Shown here in pieces: positions 51,270 to 61,240 of a stretch of DNA of 64,000 nucleotides (position 1 is its first letter; the number at the start of each line of letters is the position of its first letter). Source of the DNA: Sphagnum compactum (lineage: Eukaryota > Bryophyta > Sphagnopsida > Sphagnales); the NCBI GenBank assembly GCA_965153455.1, contig OZ234503.1, forward strand, positions 4,278,001 to 4,342,000, read 5' to 3'. The notes under the pieces are model-generated. The model searched no databases. It was given only the letters and a program-made list of their open reading frames with translations, and was not told the origin of the DNA. The translations under genes were made by a program, and so were the position numbers.

Positions 51270-51600
51270 ACTCTGGTGACAAAGGCGTCACTATTTTTGT
51301 TAGTGGGCTACTCAACAGCCTTTATGTGGCAAGATCTAAAGTCCTCCATGTCACATGTTGACAAGAAGGAAACTAGGTTTAGGGTTTACCTTGGCAAATC
51401 CATGCCATCAATGAACGACTTCTGGCCTAGGACTTCTAGCCTATCTGATCAGCCCACTGCTACTTTGCAGCAATTAAAAAACCTTCAGACCTTTTTTTCC
51501 CTTTGTATTGGTAGTAAAATGGTGATAAATTACCAGAAAAAAGCACTACCACTCTGGACTAGGCAGGGTTTTTTTAAAAGATTTGTGAGGTAAGTGGACT
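51270..51600 (+). pseudogene. possible LINE reverse-transcriptase scrap
   Basis: The open reading 51276-51593 has LLVGYSTAFMWQDLKSSMSH (compare FADDTALF..DL in LINE RTs) and, about 50 residues on, LKNLQTFFSLCIGSKMVINY followed by KKALPLW, resembling the FxxxSGLKINxxKT motif after the LINE catalytic site. The aspartates of the catalytic motif are lost. The match is weak. Confidence 0.3.
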
Positions 51601-51649
51601 GGCAATCCTCCAAAAGAGGACTCAGCCAAGTTTGAGTACAAGACAGAGA

Positions 51650-52268
51650 ACAGAGTAGAATTTTTTTTGAACTATCTTAAAATTTGAAACCTGACAAATA
51701 GTGATGTAAGTAAATCCGTCAAGCTTTATTGCAATATAGAACATTACAAACAAGAATGCAAATGAAAGCACACAGGGCCTTAGAATTTTGCCCTGAAGGT
51801 GAATGCCAAAGCGTTAATTTTGCTACCATGACTGCATTTGTCAAGTAGATTCAATGGTGTTCATAGCAGATCAGACTTGAGAATGGGAGGATGTTTTATG
51901 AAGGGTGGGTTTAGGGTTTAGGTGGCCAACCAAAACTGCAGCTAATCAATCAATTTAGAATTGATGATATTTGCATCTTTCGAAATGCTATGAAAAATGT
52001 AATGGGGATTCATTCTTTGTAGTAGGGTGATTGTGATGAAGAGAAGGGACTCTCCAGACCTTTGGCCATGTCCTAGGCTTTTGCTGGCACAAATATGAAG
52101 GAAATCATCAACTTATTTCAACAAACAACTGAAGATTGGTATTACACACTATAAGATTTACTCTTTTTTTCCCTTTCTTCTGTGCGACTATCTCTTCTCA
52201 ATGATCTTGTGTTGTACAATAGCCTATAAGGTCATGAGTCATGACCCATGAAACCAAGACTTCCTACT
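51650..52268 (-). other. 3' flank / probable 3' UTR of the zinc transporter
   Basis: No conserved ORF. The polyadenylation site cannot be fixed. It merges leftward into intergenic DNA. Confidence 0.4.
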
Positions 52269-53829
52269 TCAAAAATCTCGCTCAACTTGGATGGTGACAT
52301 GACTGATCTTGTGCACCCTTTCACAATAGTCTGTCACTGTTTGCAGTATCTCATCAGTATCCACATGTGGTTCAACTCGGATATGGCAAGCAAGTAAAGC
52401 CTTGCCAACAGTGATGGCCCAAATGTGGAGCTCATGCACCGCAACCACACCAGGGAACTCCAAAAAAGCACTCTCAAGTGCAGGAGCATCAATCTCTCTG
52501 GGTGTACTCTCCATTAAGACCTCAAGAATGTTACGAAGCATCTGAATTGTGGTCCCCAGAACCAGTACAGAGAAGAGAAGGGTGCAAACCAAGTCAAGTA
52601 TCTGCCACTCTGGATTATACCAGATGAGTGCACCAGCAATCATAACACCTACACTTTGGATTAGATCTCCCAACACATGCAGATATGCACCTTGCACATT
52701 GATGTTGTTGTCTTGTCTCTGTCCACTGTGATTCATACACGGCCCTGAAAGGTTTTGAGTTTTAGTTGCAGTATTTGGCTTCAGAAAAGGCACTGCCAAA
52801 TCATGGCTGTGAGTTTCAGGAGTATGTTCTCCTGCTTCATGGCTATGGTCTTCAATATGAGTACATTCTCCATCTCCATGACAATGGCCGTTATTGCAAT
52901 GTTCCCCTGGACAGCACACATGTTTTCTCAGCTTATAATATAACTTGGATACATTGCTTGATGAAAGACGCTCACAAGAATAATCAGGATTTACGGCACA
53001 AAAGTGTCAGCATATGTAATTTCATGCCATCATATGTTGAGGAATTTCACTTGATACTGAGAAATTTCTCCTCTGGAATGTGTGGAGAATACTTACTGTC
53101 ATGGTCGTGACTCTCACCGCTTTCGTCGTTGTGTTCTCCATGACATCTATTGGCACGGACGTCGTGCTCATGCTCCTCATGATGGTTATGGTTATTGCTA
53201 TGTCCATGTTTATTGCTGTGGTCATGACCATGAGCATGACCATGCCCATCATGTCCAAGCAAGAACGCCATTGCAAGGTTCACGAAAAGGCCAATGGTTG
53301 CACAAACAAACATGAGTAATCCATTGACCGATCCCAAGGGATTAAACAGTCTGAGGATTGCTTCATAGACAAGAATACCAGTAAGCAGCCAAATAAGTTG
53401 AATGGAGACAAGTGCTCCAAGAATCTCAAGCCGATAGAAACCAAAACTCTGGTTGGGAGTGGCTTCCCAGCTTGCTGCCCACATGGCAAAAAGAGAGATA
53501 GCAAAACCTGCAATGTCTGAGAGCAAGTGAGCAGCATCAGTAAGAATGGCAAGGCTGTTGGCTAATATCCCTCCAGCTATTTCCAATCCCATAAAGATTA
53601 AGCAGAACACTACAGCCTTAACAAGCTTCTGCGATGCCAGAGCTCTATGTGCAGCATCTGCTGCAACGGTTGCAGGCCTTTCCAATCCACACCTTGAGTT
53701 CGCACAGTTCATTCTTGCAGTGTCTTTGATCTGGTCCAAAACACCAAGGGTATTACTGCACTCTTCATATAATGCTCCTTCTTCAACATCCCTCTCGTGA
53801 TCAGCAGACGACTCATGAGGCTTGTCCAT
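52269..53829 (-). CDS. MTP1-type cation diffusion facilitator (vacuolar zinc transporter), 456 aa, 2 exons
   Basis: Exon 1 53829-53097, exon 2 52906-52269 (1371 nt, GTAAGT donor, CCAG acceptor, phase 1). It is a Zn/H+ antiporter family that loads zinc into the vacuole. Six membrane segments are expected. The two transport-site motifs are HLLSD (101-105, TM2) and HVLGD (321-325, TM5). Between TM4 and TM5 lies a long His/Asp-rich cytosolic loop (about 192-280: [32 protein letters not shown], then [15 protein letters not shown]), a zinc-sensing loop typical of plant MTP1. The single intron falls inside this loop. The C-terminal cytosolic domain has STPREIDA and [20 protein letters not shown] and ends [10 protein letters not shown]. 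An N-terminal Cys pair (NCANSRCG) precedes TM1. The loop of exon 2 has extra cysteines, unusual for the family. The ORF continues past the donor to a stop at 53047, so an unspliced form would be truncated. Confidence 0.94.
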
Positions 53830-55464
53830 GTTGCTAGAGGCAAGAGTAGCTTAGGTTTTTGCAGAAATGTACATAGCCTAATATACTAATGCAGCAGCCG
53901 TCACCCCTCTCCTCCAAAACTCTCTTCTAAAAAGACTACATCTCTCCTTCATTGCCAAAAATGGGTTTTTTTTTTTCAAATTCCTCAAGTAGGTGCACTG
54001 GCAACGATGCCCGGCATTAATTAGAATTAAATGGCTACAATTCTAGGGTGAAGAGTATTATTTTTCTGGAATCCTGCCTCGTTCTGGCGACCTACAGGAA
54101 TTCACTGTCTAAAATCTGGCGAATTTTAACCTTTTTTTTCCTCAAAATATGCCAACTTTTTTGTATGTTTTCCCTAAAAACCCTTTACATAAAATTCGCA
54201 CTGGTTTCTCTTTCGGTCGCCAAAGTGTGAAAACTCGCCAAAAAGAAAAACACTGCTGCCAAACCCCAGCTTGTACAAACCGAAGTTGAGCTAAACACGA
54301 ATGGAAAAGAAGCAATTGACACGAGCTGCGAAAAGAAACCCTGTTCATTGCCAGTCTTTTCTTTAATAAATTTTGTACTGTAACAACACTGGCGAGAATC
54401 CCCTGCCAGATTTAAAACATTAATGGCGATACTTTTGTCCAGGACCATTTAAACTGTAGTCGGTAGACACACCTTTATGGCGACACGCTCCCAAGTATAA
54501 CTGGTTCTTGTTGAGAACAACGGGAATTAATTTTCGTCAGAAATTTGAGGCAGTGTCGCCATTTTAAAACATTTCTCATGTTGCACCAAATGTGGCGATC
54601 AGCCACCAGAGCATTTAGCCAACTCTGGCTACAAGACCAACAAGTAGCTCCGCCATGAGAGGCTCTGTCCTAAAATAAATACATTATATTTAAAATTGTA
54701 TAATGAACTCATGGGATAAGAATTTGTTGTATTAACATTTTTTTAAAATATATATCCCTCTTAAAATTCATTGTGCATACTTGAAAATTTTTACCCATAG
54801 TTCCATTGCTTTTTCTTTAACCGTACAAATGAATATAAAGTTGTAAATAACGATATTCTGTCAAAATACAAACCAATTTTTTTCAAAAAAAATGTAAACA
54901 TTTTTCATAATGTGCACAAGGTAAAATTAAATACTTAAATGTTTGAAACAAACATTAGTAACGAATGGATATCATTTAGATGAAAAAAGTTGGGAAAGTT
55001 ATTCACTTCATTTTTAGTCTCATTTCACTTTTAAGAATTTAGTCTTTTGTAATTTTTGTTGTCACATTTTGGCTTTAGGATTTTCCATGAAAAATGTTTT
55101 GTTTTGTGCTTGATGAATGTATGTGTGGATAAAAAAACATCCAATTATTTTTTCATCTTGTGGTTGATAATTATGATTTTTTGTTTGCACATGGTCCATG
55201 AAAATTAATAAAAATATATAAATTTAGGCCATAAGGTGCCACCATTTTGGGTGTCATTAATTAGATGAGAAATGTAACATTCATACAATACATTTTAAAG
55301 AAATGAAGATGATAATGATTTTTTGTTATACATAAGAAGTGTGTTTGGTAATTTGAATGCAATATAAATCAAATATTTTAAAATATTTCATTTGTTGAAA
55401 TAAAAATTTCCAAAATTAATTAATTATTCAATGGACATGTGTTGAAATGGCCAAGGTACTACGG
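53830..55464. other. promoter side of the transporter and AT-rich intergenic DNA
   Basis: 53830-54650 is of moderate GC with no ORF of merit and presumably holds the transporter promoter and leader. The word GGCGA (or reverse TCGCC) recurs (about 54085, 54222, 54391, 54425, 54480, 54557). 54660-55430 is AT-rich with no gene seen. Confidence 0.45.
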
Positions 55465-55812
55465 TAGTCAAAGTGGCTTGATATTAGTAGTCTCCCACCC
55501 ACTTGCAAGCCCCGTTTCAGTTGTATGTGTGGCATAGGGAAAATGTTAGTAACTAAAAACTTGGCTGTGAGGAATATTTTTGCAGAGTCCCATACTGAGC
55601 GTTGGTGGAGATAAATTGTATTTATTGACTTCTCCCTGTTTCTGATTGGCTTGATAGTTTGATTAGTCGAAGTGGATTGATATTAGTAGTCTCCCACCTA
55701 TTGCAATCTCAGTTTCAGTTTTATGGGTGGGGTAGGGAAAAAGTTAGTAACTAAAGCTTGGCTGTGAGAAATATTTTTGCAGAGTCCCATACTGAGCATT
55801 GGTGGAGATGCT
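55465..55812. repeat. direct duplication, two ~142-bp copies ~200 bp apart
   Basis: Copies 55470-55613 and 55669-55810 share GATATTAGTAGTCTCCCACC, AACTTGGCTGTGAG-like DNA and TTTTTGCAGAGTCCCATACT, then GAGC(G/A)TTGGTGGAGAT. Identity is about 88% by eye. The intervening 55 bases are unrelated. No coding function is identified. Confidence 0.9.
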
Positions 55813-56730
55813 GTATTCAGTGCTATAATATTCTGCGTGACAACTGAAGTAACTCTTCAGCTGGATCATCTCTACATAAATGTCCACTTTGCCACTGCAA
55901 CATAGCCAAAAATGCTGCACACTTAGTGGAGTTGCACAAATACCAATCGAATGAACGTCAGATAGTACCCAGTGGCATACCAAGACTACTATGTCATTGA
56001 AGATCCCATTGAATGAATGGAACTTTACCAGACAAGCCATGCGAGGGAAGACGTTGCAAAACAAAAAGAAGCAAACAGTTCTGCACTTTTGTACTATTTG
56101 AAACAAGGACCCATTACTAATCTCAAGTCCTCCCCAAGCAAAGTATGCAGACATTGAATTTGAAACTGCTTTTCTGGCAGGCATTTCGTCGGAACAACAT
56201 AAAGTTTTCTTTGTATATCCTGTTACGTACCTGCACTCATCGCAAAAAGTTTGGTGGTAAGACCTGGCCTGATTTTGTAAGCTTAAAATTCCTGGGCTTT
56301 ATTAGTGCACCATCCAAAAAATCGCGTTCTTGGATTTCATGGATGGGATGAAACTGTCCTCCAAGGGGTCAGTTGCTTGGTCAGTTAAAAAAAATTTCCC
56401 TGTGAAACGTTTTTTTTTCATAATTTGTTTTCCCAACTTTTTCTTTTTTTTCCTGGGCCTCACCTTTTATCTTAAATTTTCTCCAACAAACCTAAACCCT
56501 AAACCCTACCACCCTTCCTCCTACCAACCCATCTACCTCCCTCAACCTACTGACTCACCCTCCCCACACTCCTCTTATGATCACTCCATCACCAACAGGT
56601 TGAGTGTTTGGGTTTAGGGAGCTTAGAGCTTGAAGAATGGAGAGCTTGGAGCTTGAGGAGTGGAGAGTTTGGAAGCACAAGCTTAAAGGTAAGCACCCTA
56701 TTTTCTTTTTCTTTTCTATTTTGGTTTTGG
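55813..56730. other. intergenic DNA with a telomere-like run
   Basis: ORFs (55744-56184 minus, 56145-56351 plus) show no family. 56491-56508 is a short CCCTAAA telomere-type run. A pyrimidine-rich stretch 56450-56590 follows a T tract. The plus-strand word GGAGAGCTTGGAGCTTGAG repeats at 56615-56680. Confidence 0.4.
56491..56508. repeat. interstitial plant telomere-type repeat
   Basis: CCTAAACCCTAAACCCTA, about 2.5 units of CCCTAAA. It is too short to be a telomere relic with certainty and could be a telobox. Confidence 0.8.
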
Positions 56731-56734
56731 TTTT

Positions 56735-58000
56735 GGTGGGCGCCATCACCAACTTTCGACAGAAGCCAACTCCCTTTTTTTCTTTTTTGTTTTGTTGCTT
56801 CTAGGAGCAGGTGGGCGCCATCACCAAGTCTCAACATAAAGTCAAGCTCCCTCATCCTTTTTTTCTTTTTTTTTTTCTGTGTTTTGTTGCTTGTGGGTGT
56901 AGGTGGGTTCCATCGTCAACTCTCAGTAGAAGGGGAGCCGAAGTTCCCCCCCCTTTTTTTTCTTTTTTTTCCTTTTCTTTTGTTGCTTCTAGGTGTATTT
57001 GGGGTCCCTTTTTTTTTCTTTTTGTTTTGCTACTTATAAGTGCAGGTGGGTGCCATTGCCAAGTTTTGGCAGAAAGGGACCTTTTTCCCCCTTTTTTTTC
57101 GTTTTTTCTTGCTTATGCTTGGGTGCCATTGCCAGGTCTCGATAGAGGGGGAACTAAGTTCTCCCTTTATTCGTTTTTTTTTATTGTTTTTGCGATGCCA
57201 TCACCAACTCTCAGTAGAAGGGGAGCTTGATCCCTCTTTTGTTTTGTTTTGTTGCTTTTAAGTTGTCATCGCCAAGATTTGACAGAAAGGGAGCTCGCTC
57301 TCCCTTTTTTCAAATGTTTTGTTGCTTCTGGGGCACCATGGCCAAATCTTGGTAGAAGGGAAACTTGAGCTCCCTTTCTTCTTCCTTTTTTTGGTTTTTT
57401 TTTCTTCTAGGCACAAATGGGTGCCATTGCCAAATGTTGATAGATGGGGAGCTTCTGCTCGCCCCCCCCTTTTTTTTTGGTTGTTTTTAGGTGTAGGTGG
57501 GCGCCATTGCCAAGTCTTAACACAATTTGGCTCCCCCTTTTTTTTTGTTACTTCTAGGCGCAATTGAGCATCATCACCAAGTATTAACAAATAGGGAGCT
57601 TCGGCTCCCCCTTTTTTTTTTTGTTGTTTTTGGTGTAGGTGGACACCATCACGAAGTCTCAACATAGGGGGAGCTTGTGTTCCCTCGATGGCAGGTCCAA
57701 TATGAAATAACCAAGTGTCTCCTCTAGATGGAATAATATCTTCTTTTAATAAGAGTTTAGTCCCATCCGCTAAAGCTTGGATAATCCCTAAAGGACCAGC
57801 ATATTCAGGTCCAATACGCATTTTTTATCTGTTTTTTTGTTTTGTTGCTTCTGGGTACCAACGCACCATCGCAAGGTCTTAGTAAAGGGGGAACTTAAGC
57901 TCCTTTTTTTTTCTTGTTTTGTTGCTTTTGGGCGCAAGTGGGTGCCATTGCCAAGCTTTGGCAGAGGGGGAGCTTCAACTCCCACTTTTTTTCTTTTCTT
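56735..58000. repeat. degenerate minisatellite, ~65-110 bp units, ~14 copies
   Basis: Each unit has a conserved GGTGGGCGCCATCGCCAAG-like half, then TCTCRRYAGAAGGGGAGCT, then a pyrimidine tract (CTCCCTTTTTTTC) and GTTTTGTTGCTTCTAGG. Units begin near 56738, 56812, 56900, 57045, 57120, 57190, 57265, 57335, 57420, 57500, 57565, 57640, 57850 and 57940. Length varies mainly in the T tract. Several long ORFs on both strands here (for example 57258-57821 minus) follow from the repeats. Confidence 0.9.
57688..57825 (-). pseudogene. ndhA: plastid-derived ndhA exon fragment inserted in nuclear DNA (NUPT)
   Basis: The minus strand reads [20 protein letters not shown], then [20 protein letters not shown] and GPAI without a break. 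This is the highly conserved NDH-1 subunit 1 segment next to the quinone site in plastid ndhA. About 138 bp match. Both sides return abruptly to the minisatellite, and the missing rest of ndhA shows that it is a fragment. The TKLLL and HIGP spellings may be nuclear decay. Mitochondrial nad1 is less similar as I remember it (its ADGLKL..KE region lacks IIPSRGD). Confidence 0.9.
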
Positions 58001-58844
58001 TTAATCTTGTTTTTTATTTCCTTCACTATTGCTCCCTATTTGTTTTTTAATGTTGGTAAGAAAGTTTTTTTAATTTTGTTTTGTGGTTTTTGCAACTTTG
58101 GTAGATGTAAACTCAAAAAAAAATAAGGACTAATTGAGAAGAGGAACAAGCCTCAACTGAATTGGTATATGGCATGGGAGGTGTCGTGAGTGAAGGAGGT
58201 TTGGAGGGATGGAATATGTAAAAGCACGTGCAAGTGATTGTTGAAGATGGTGCATTGGCTTAATGTAATGTTCATGAAGAATAAATGCAAGTGAGTGTTG
58301 AGGTTGGGGAAACCTTTGTAACAGATTTTGTCATAATTAAAGTTGACTTGCAAAAAACTATTGAAATGATAATGGAGCAAGAAAATGTAGTTCTTGCTCT
58401 AGAACTAGAGGAAGATGAACATGTTATAGGACATGTTGAAATTGATGCAGGTGACATTTTTATCTAAACTTATAATATATTGCCCACCCATCCTCTTTAT
58501 TTGAGAGGATAGGTGGGTTTTTTTTTGGCAAATTTGTGTTTGTAATACCTTTATTAATTTTGGTTCTCAAACTTTTGCCCACCTTCCTTTTCCATGTGAA
58601 AAGGTGGGTGGGACATTTTTTTTTGGTTTAAATCTCTAAGCAATACCTTATAGCTTTGTAGGTGATATTGGTTTTTTTTTAGGGTTAACCTCACTTTATG
58701 CAAATTTTGAGTTTGGGTTTTAGGAATACCTTCATCTTGAGTCTTTGTTTGTCTATCCATTTTTGCAATACCTTCATTGTGTGTTTAATCTTTTATCTAT
58801 AATTGCAATACTTTCATCGTGTAGAAATAACCTTCATTTAGAAT
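58001..58844. other. flank of a repeat gene; small acidic ORF and paired hairpins
   Basis: 58285-58467 (plus, 60 codons) reads VETGETFVTDF-like and ends with acidic LALELEEDEHVIGHVEIDAG. It has no known family and may be a piece of the adjacent repeat gene. Two hairpins (58483-58517, 58578-58612) follow. Confidence 0.35.
58483..58612. repeat. two adjacent CCCACC...GGTGGG hairpins
   Basis: Hairpin 1: arms 58483-58496 and 58504-58517, 13 of 14 pairs, 7-base loop. Hairpin 2: arms 58578-58592 and 58598-58612, 13 of 15 pairs, 5-base loop. Both are followed by a T8-9 run. They look like a 95-bp tandem unit. Confidence 0.85.
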
Positions 58845-59560
58845 GTGAATTCTCACATTAAGTTTATTGTATTTGTTTTTTTGGTTTCAAATGTGGTTAC
58901 CCCTCTTCCAATTGCCATAGATGTGGTCGCCCCTCCTCTAGTTGCCATAAAGGGTGTCCGTTGGGCAAGGGATGGGCCAAAATTTGTTTGTAAGGTTGAT
59001 GGGTGTGATGCATTATATACAACCAAATACAACTTGGTATGGCATTTTTGGGCACACCATAATGTGACCATGGAGTCGGGTGAGCCCAGACGCCCAACTA
59101 TTTGGGAGCAAGGCCCAAGGGTTCAAGATCACATGGCAATGAATGTGTGGGTTTTGAGCAACCTTTTGGCCTGGTTCTGTTGCAATGTGCAGAAGGCAAT
59201 TGCCAAGGCTAAAAGGCATGCTACTTTAAAGTGGGATAGGCTCTAGGGTAATTTACAATACACACCTAAAGTTCCTAAGATGGCACTTGTTATGCTAGCT
59301 TTTAGCCACATCTTTTAATTTCTTGGCATGACTACATGGGGTGTGGGGGCCATGCCTCTCAACATGCAAGTCAAGCTGGAGTGTGATGAAGACCTTGCAC
59401 TTGTGATTCCAGCGAGTCGAGCCGAGTATGCAAAGGCACTCAAAGGCGTTTGGATGGAGTAGGACTTGAAGTTTGCATCAAATAAGACAGTGCAATGTAA
59501 GGAGATTGGTTTCCTTACACAATACCATGATTTAGAAATGATTCATGGTTGGTAAGTTTC
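58845..59560 (+). pseudogene. decayed gene with one C2H2-type zinc finger (repeat-family-like)
   Basis: 58845-59246 is open. VCKVDGCDALYTTKYNLVWH and FWAHHNV form C-x4-C-x12-H-x3-H, a complete C2H2 finger. PRRPTIWEQGPRVQDHMAMN and KAIAKAKRHATLKWDRL follow. Past the TAG the same protein continues (PKVPKMALVMLAFSH, MTTWGVGAMPLNMQVKLECD, SRAEYAKALKGVWM) to about 59560, with at least three stops. I associate this plan with moss repeat-borne ORFs from memory. Function unknown. Confidence 0.5.
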
Positions 59561-60149
59561 CAACAATGCCATACCTTCTTTTTTTTTAATTCTAGGTCTT
59601 AGAATTAATATGCAATACTTATTGTATTGTGTTGTTTGTTTCAAGGTTCGAGGCACCACTAGGGAGGTGTTTGTGGCTAATGATGTGGATGCAACTTTAG
59701 CCAATTGTGGGGTTTTTACATGATGGTACGCCCATGACATAGAGGTTGCATCAACATGGTACAGAAGGGCCACTGGGATCCCATCCCCCTCTGGTAGTGA
59801 TATAAATAGCCCATAGCTTATCCTAGTTTTGATTAGGTTGTTATTTTGGTCTTCAAGATTTAGGGTAGCAATTTATCTTTGAGGCAACCACATATTTACT
59901 AGTATGACATGTTCCCCATTTTAGATCAAGGTTGTTTTGGACTTGGGCATTTTTTGCACATTTTTGTGACATATGTCACCCATGTTATTTTATTTAAGGC
60001 ATTTTACTTTCATTTTGCACCTCGTGTGTTAATAGTTAGAAATACATTCTCACATATTCTTATATGTATGTTTGAGAAATTTATCAAAACAATGATTATA
60101 GTCTTGCATTCAAACCAAAAAATCTTTATTGACCCCTAAAAATTAGAAA
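59561..60149. other. AT-rich DNA, no gene recognised
   Basis: No conserved motif; ORF 59909-60139 is hydrophobic and AT-driven. Confidence 0.4.
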
Positions 60150-61240
60150 TTCAAACCTAAAAAGGAAATCAATACCCTCATGAGGGTAATATGTAAACAC
60201 CGTTGATTGAATTATTTTGGTCTAGGCTATTGGACGGGTATTTCTTGTGCCCATAATTACTCAATGCACATGCAATACCCCTACTAGAGTATATTAGAAA
60301 TCCTTTGGGCTCCATAACCTAGAAGGAACGCAATACCCTCATGAAGGTATTTTGTAAACATAATGGATTGAATTATTTTGGTCCAAACTATTGGAGGGGT
60401 ATTGCTTATGCCCATAATTACTCAATGCACATGCAATACCCCTATTAGGGTATATTATAAAATCTTTGGGCTCCATAACATATTTAAAAAGTCCTAGAGG
60501 GGTATTGCATAACCCCAACAAACCTTAGAAGGAACACAATACCGTCATAAAGACATTATGTAAACAATATGAGTTACATTATTTTAGTTCAAACTATTGG
60601 AGGGGTATTGTTTAAACTTACAAGGAAAATAATACCTTGTTTAGGGTAATTTGCAAACAACATGACCCCAATTATTTTGGTTCGGGCTATCAAAGGGGTA
60701 TTGCTCTTGCCCAGAAGTACTCAATTCACATGCACTACTCCTTTTCGAGTATCCCATAAAACCTTTTGGGTTCCATAATGATTTTTTTGGAATTTGGAAA
60801 GGTATTGCATAACCCTAGTACAAGTTAGAAGGAAAACAATACCCACATCATTTTGTGATAATATAGTAAACCATGAATCAAAGAATTATTTTAAGATACT
60901 TATTCCATGTTCACTATATCATACCAGACATACTAATTCAAGTAAATGAGGGTATTGCAAAGTTTTTCACATTGATGGTAGGATGTCATTTAAATAACGT
61001 TATGTAGTTTAAATGCAATACCTGCATCATCTTAGGATATTTGCATTCACCATGAAACTTGGAGGGGTATTGCATAGCCCTACCAAAACCTAAAAGGAAT
61101 ATAATACATGCACATATTGTGACAATATTTTAAACATGATATAAATGATGTTGTCAAGTTAGTCACATTGATGGTAAAAGGTATTGAAATTATCACTAAA
61201 ATGAGAGTATTGCAGTTACACTTCAAAATTTTGTTGAAGT
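60150..61240. repeat. tandem array of ~160-230 bp units with GCAATACCC/GGGTATTGC palindromes
   Basis: Units share CAATACCCTCATGA, TAAACA..ATGATTGAATTATTTTGGT, CTATTGGAGGGGTATTGC, CATAATTACTCAATGCACAT and TTTGGGCTCCATAA. Starts lie near 60168, 60328, 60536, 60630 and 60838, with decaying copies to about 61240. A perfect 16-base palindrome TACCCTCATGAGGGTA lies at 60173-60188. Confidence 0.88.

Noticed and set aside
53022-53315. Met- or His-rich ORFs opposite the zinc transporter
   Set aside because: They mirror the CAT/ATG-rich codons of the His-rich loop.
55744-56184. 146-codon minus-strand ORF as a gene
   Set aside because: No motif, no splice context, and it overlaps one copy of the duplicated block. 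Its plus strand resembles copia RT only vaguely (ETAFLAG), too weak to call.
56589-57821. Long ORFs on both strands (for example 143 and 187 codons) rich in Phe or Lys
   Set aside because: They arise from the T-tract minisatellite; only the ndhA segment inside is genuine, and that is plastid-derived.
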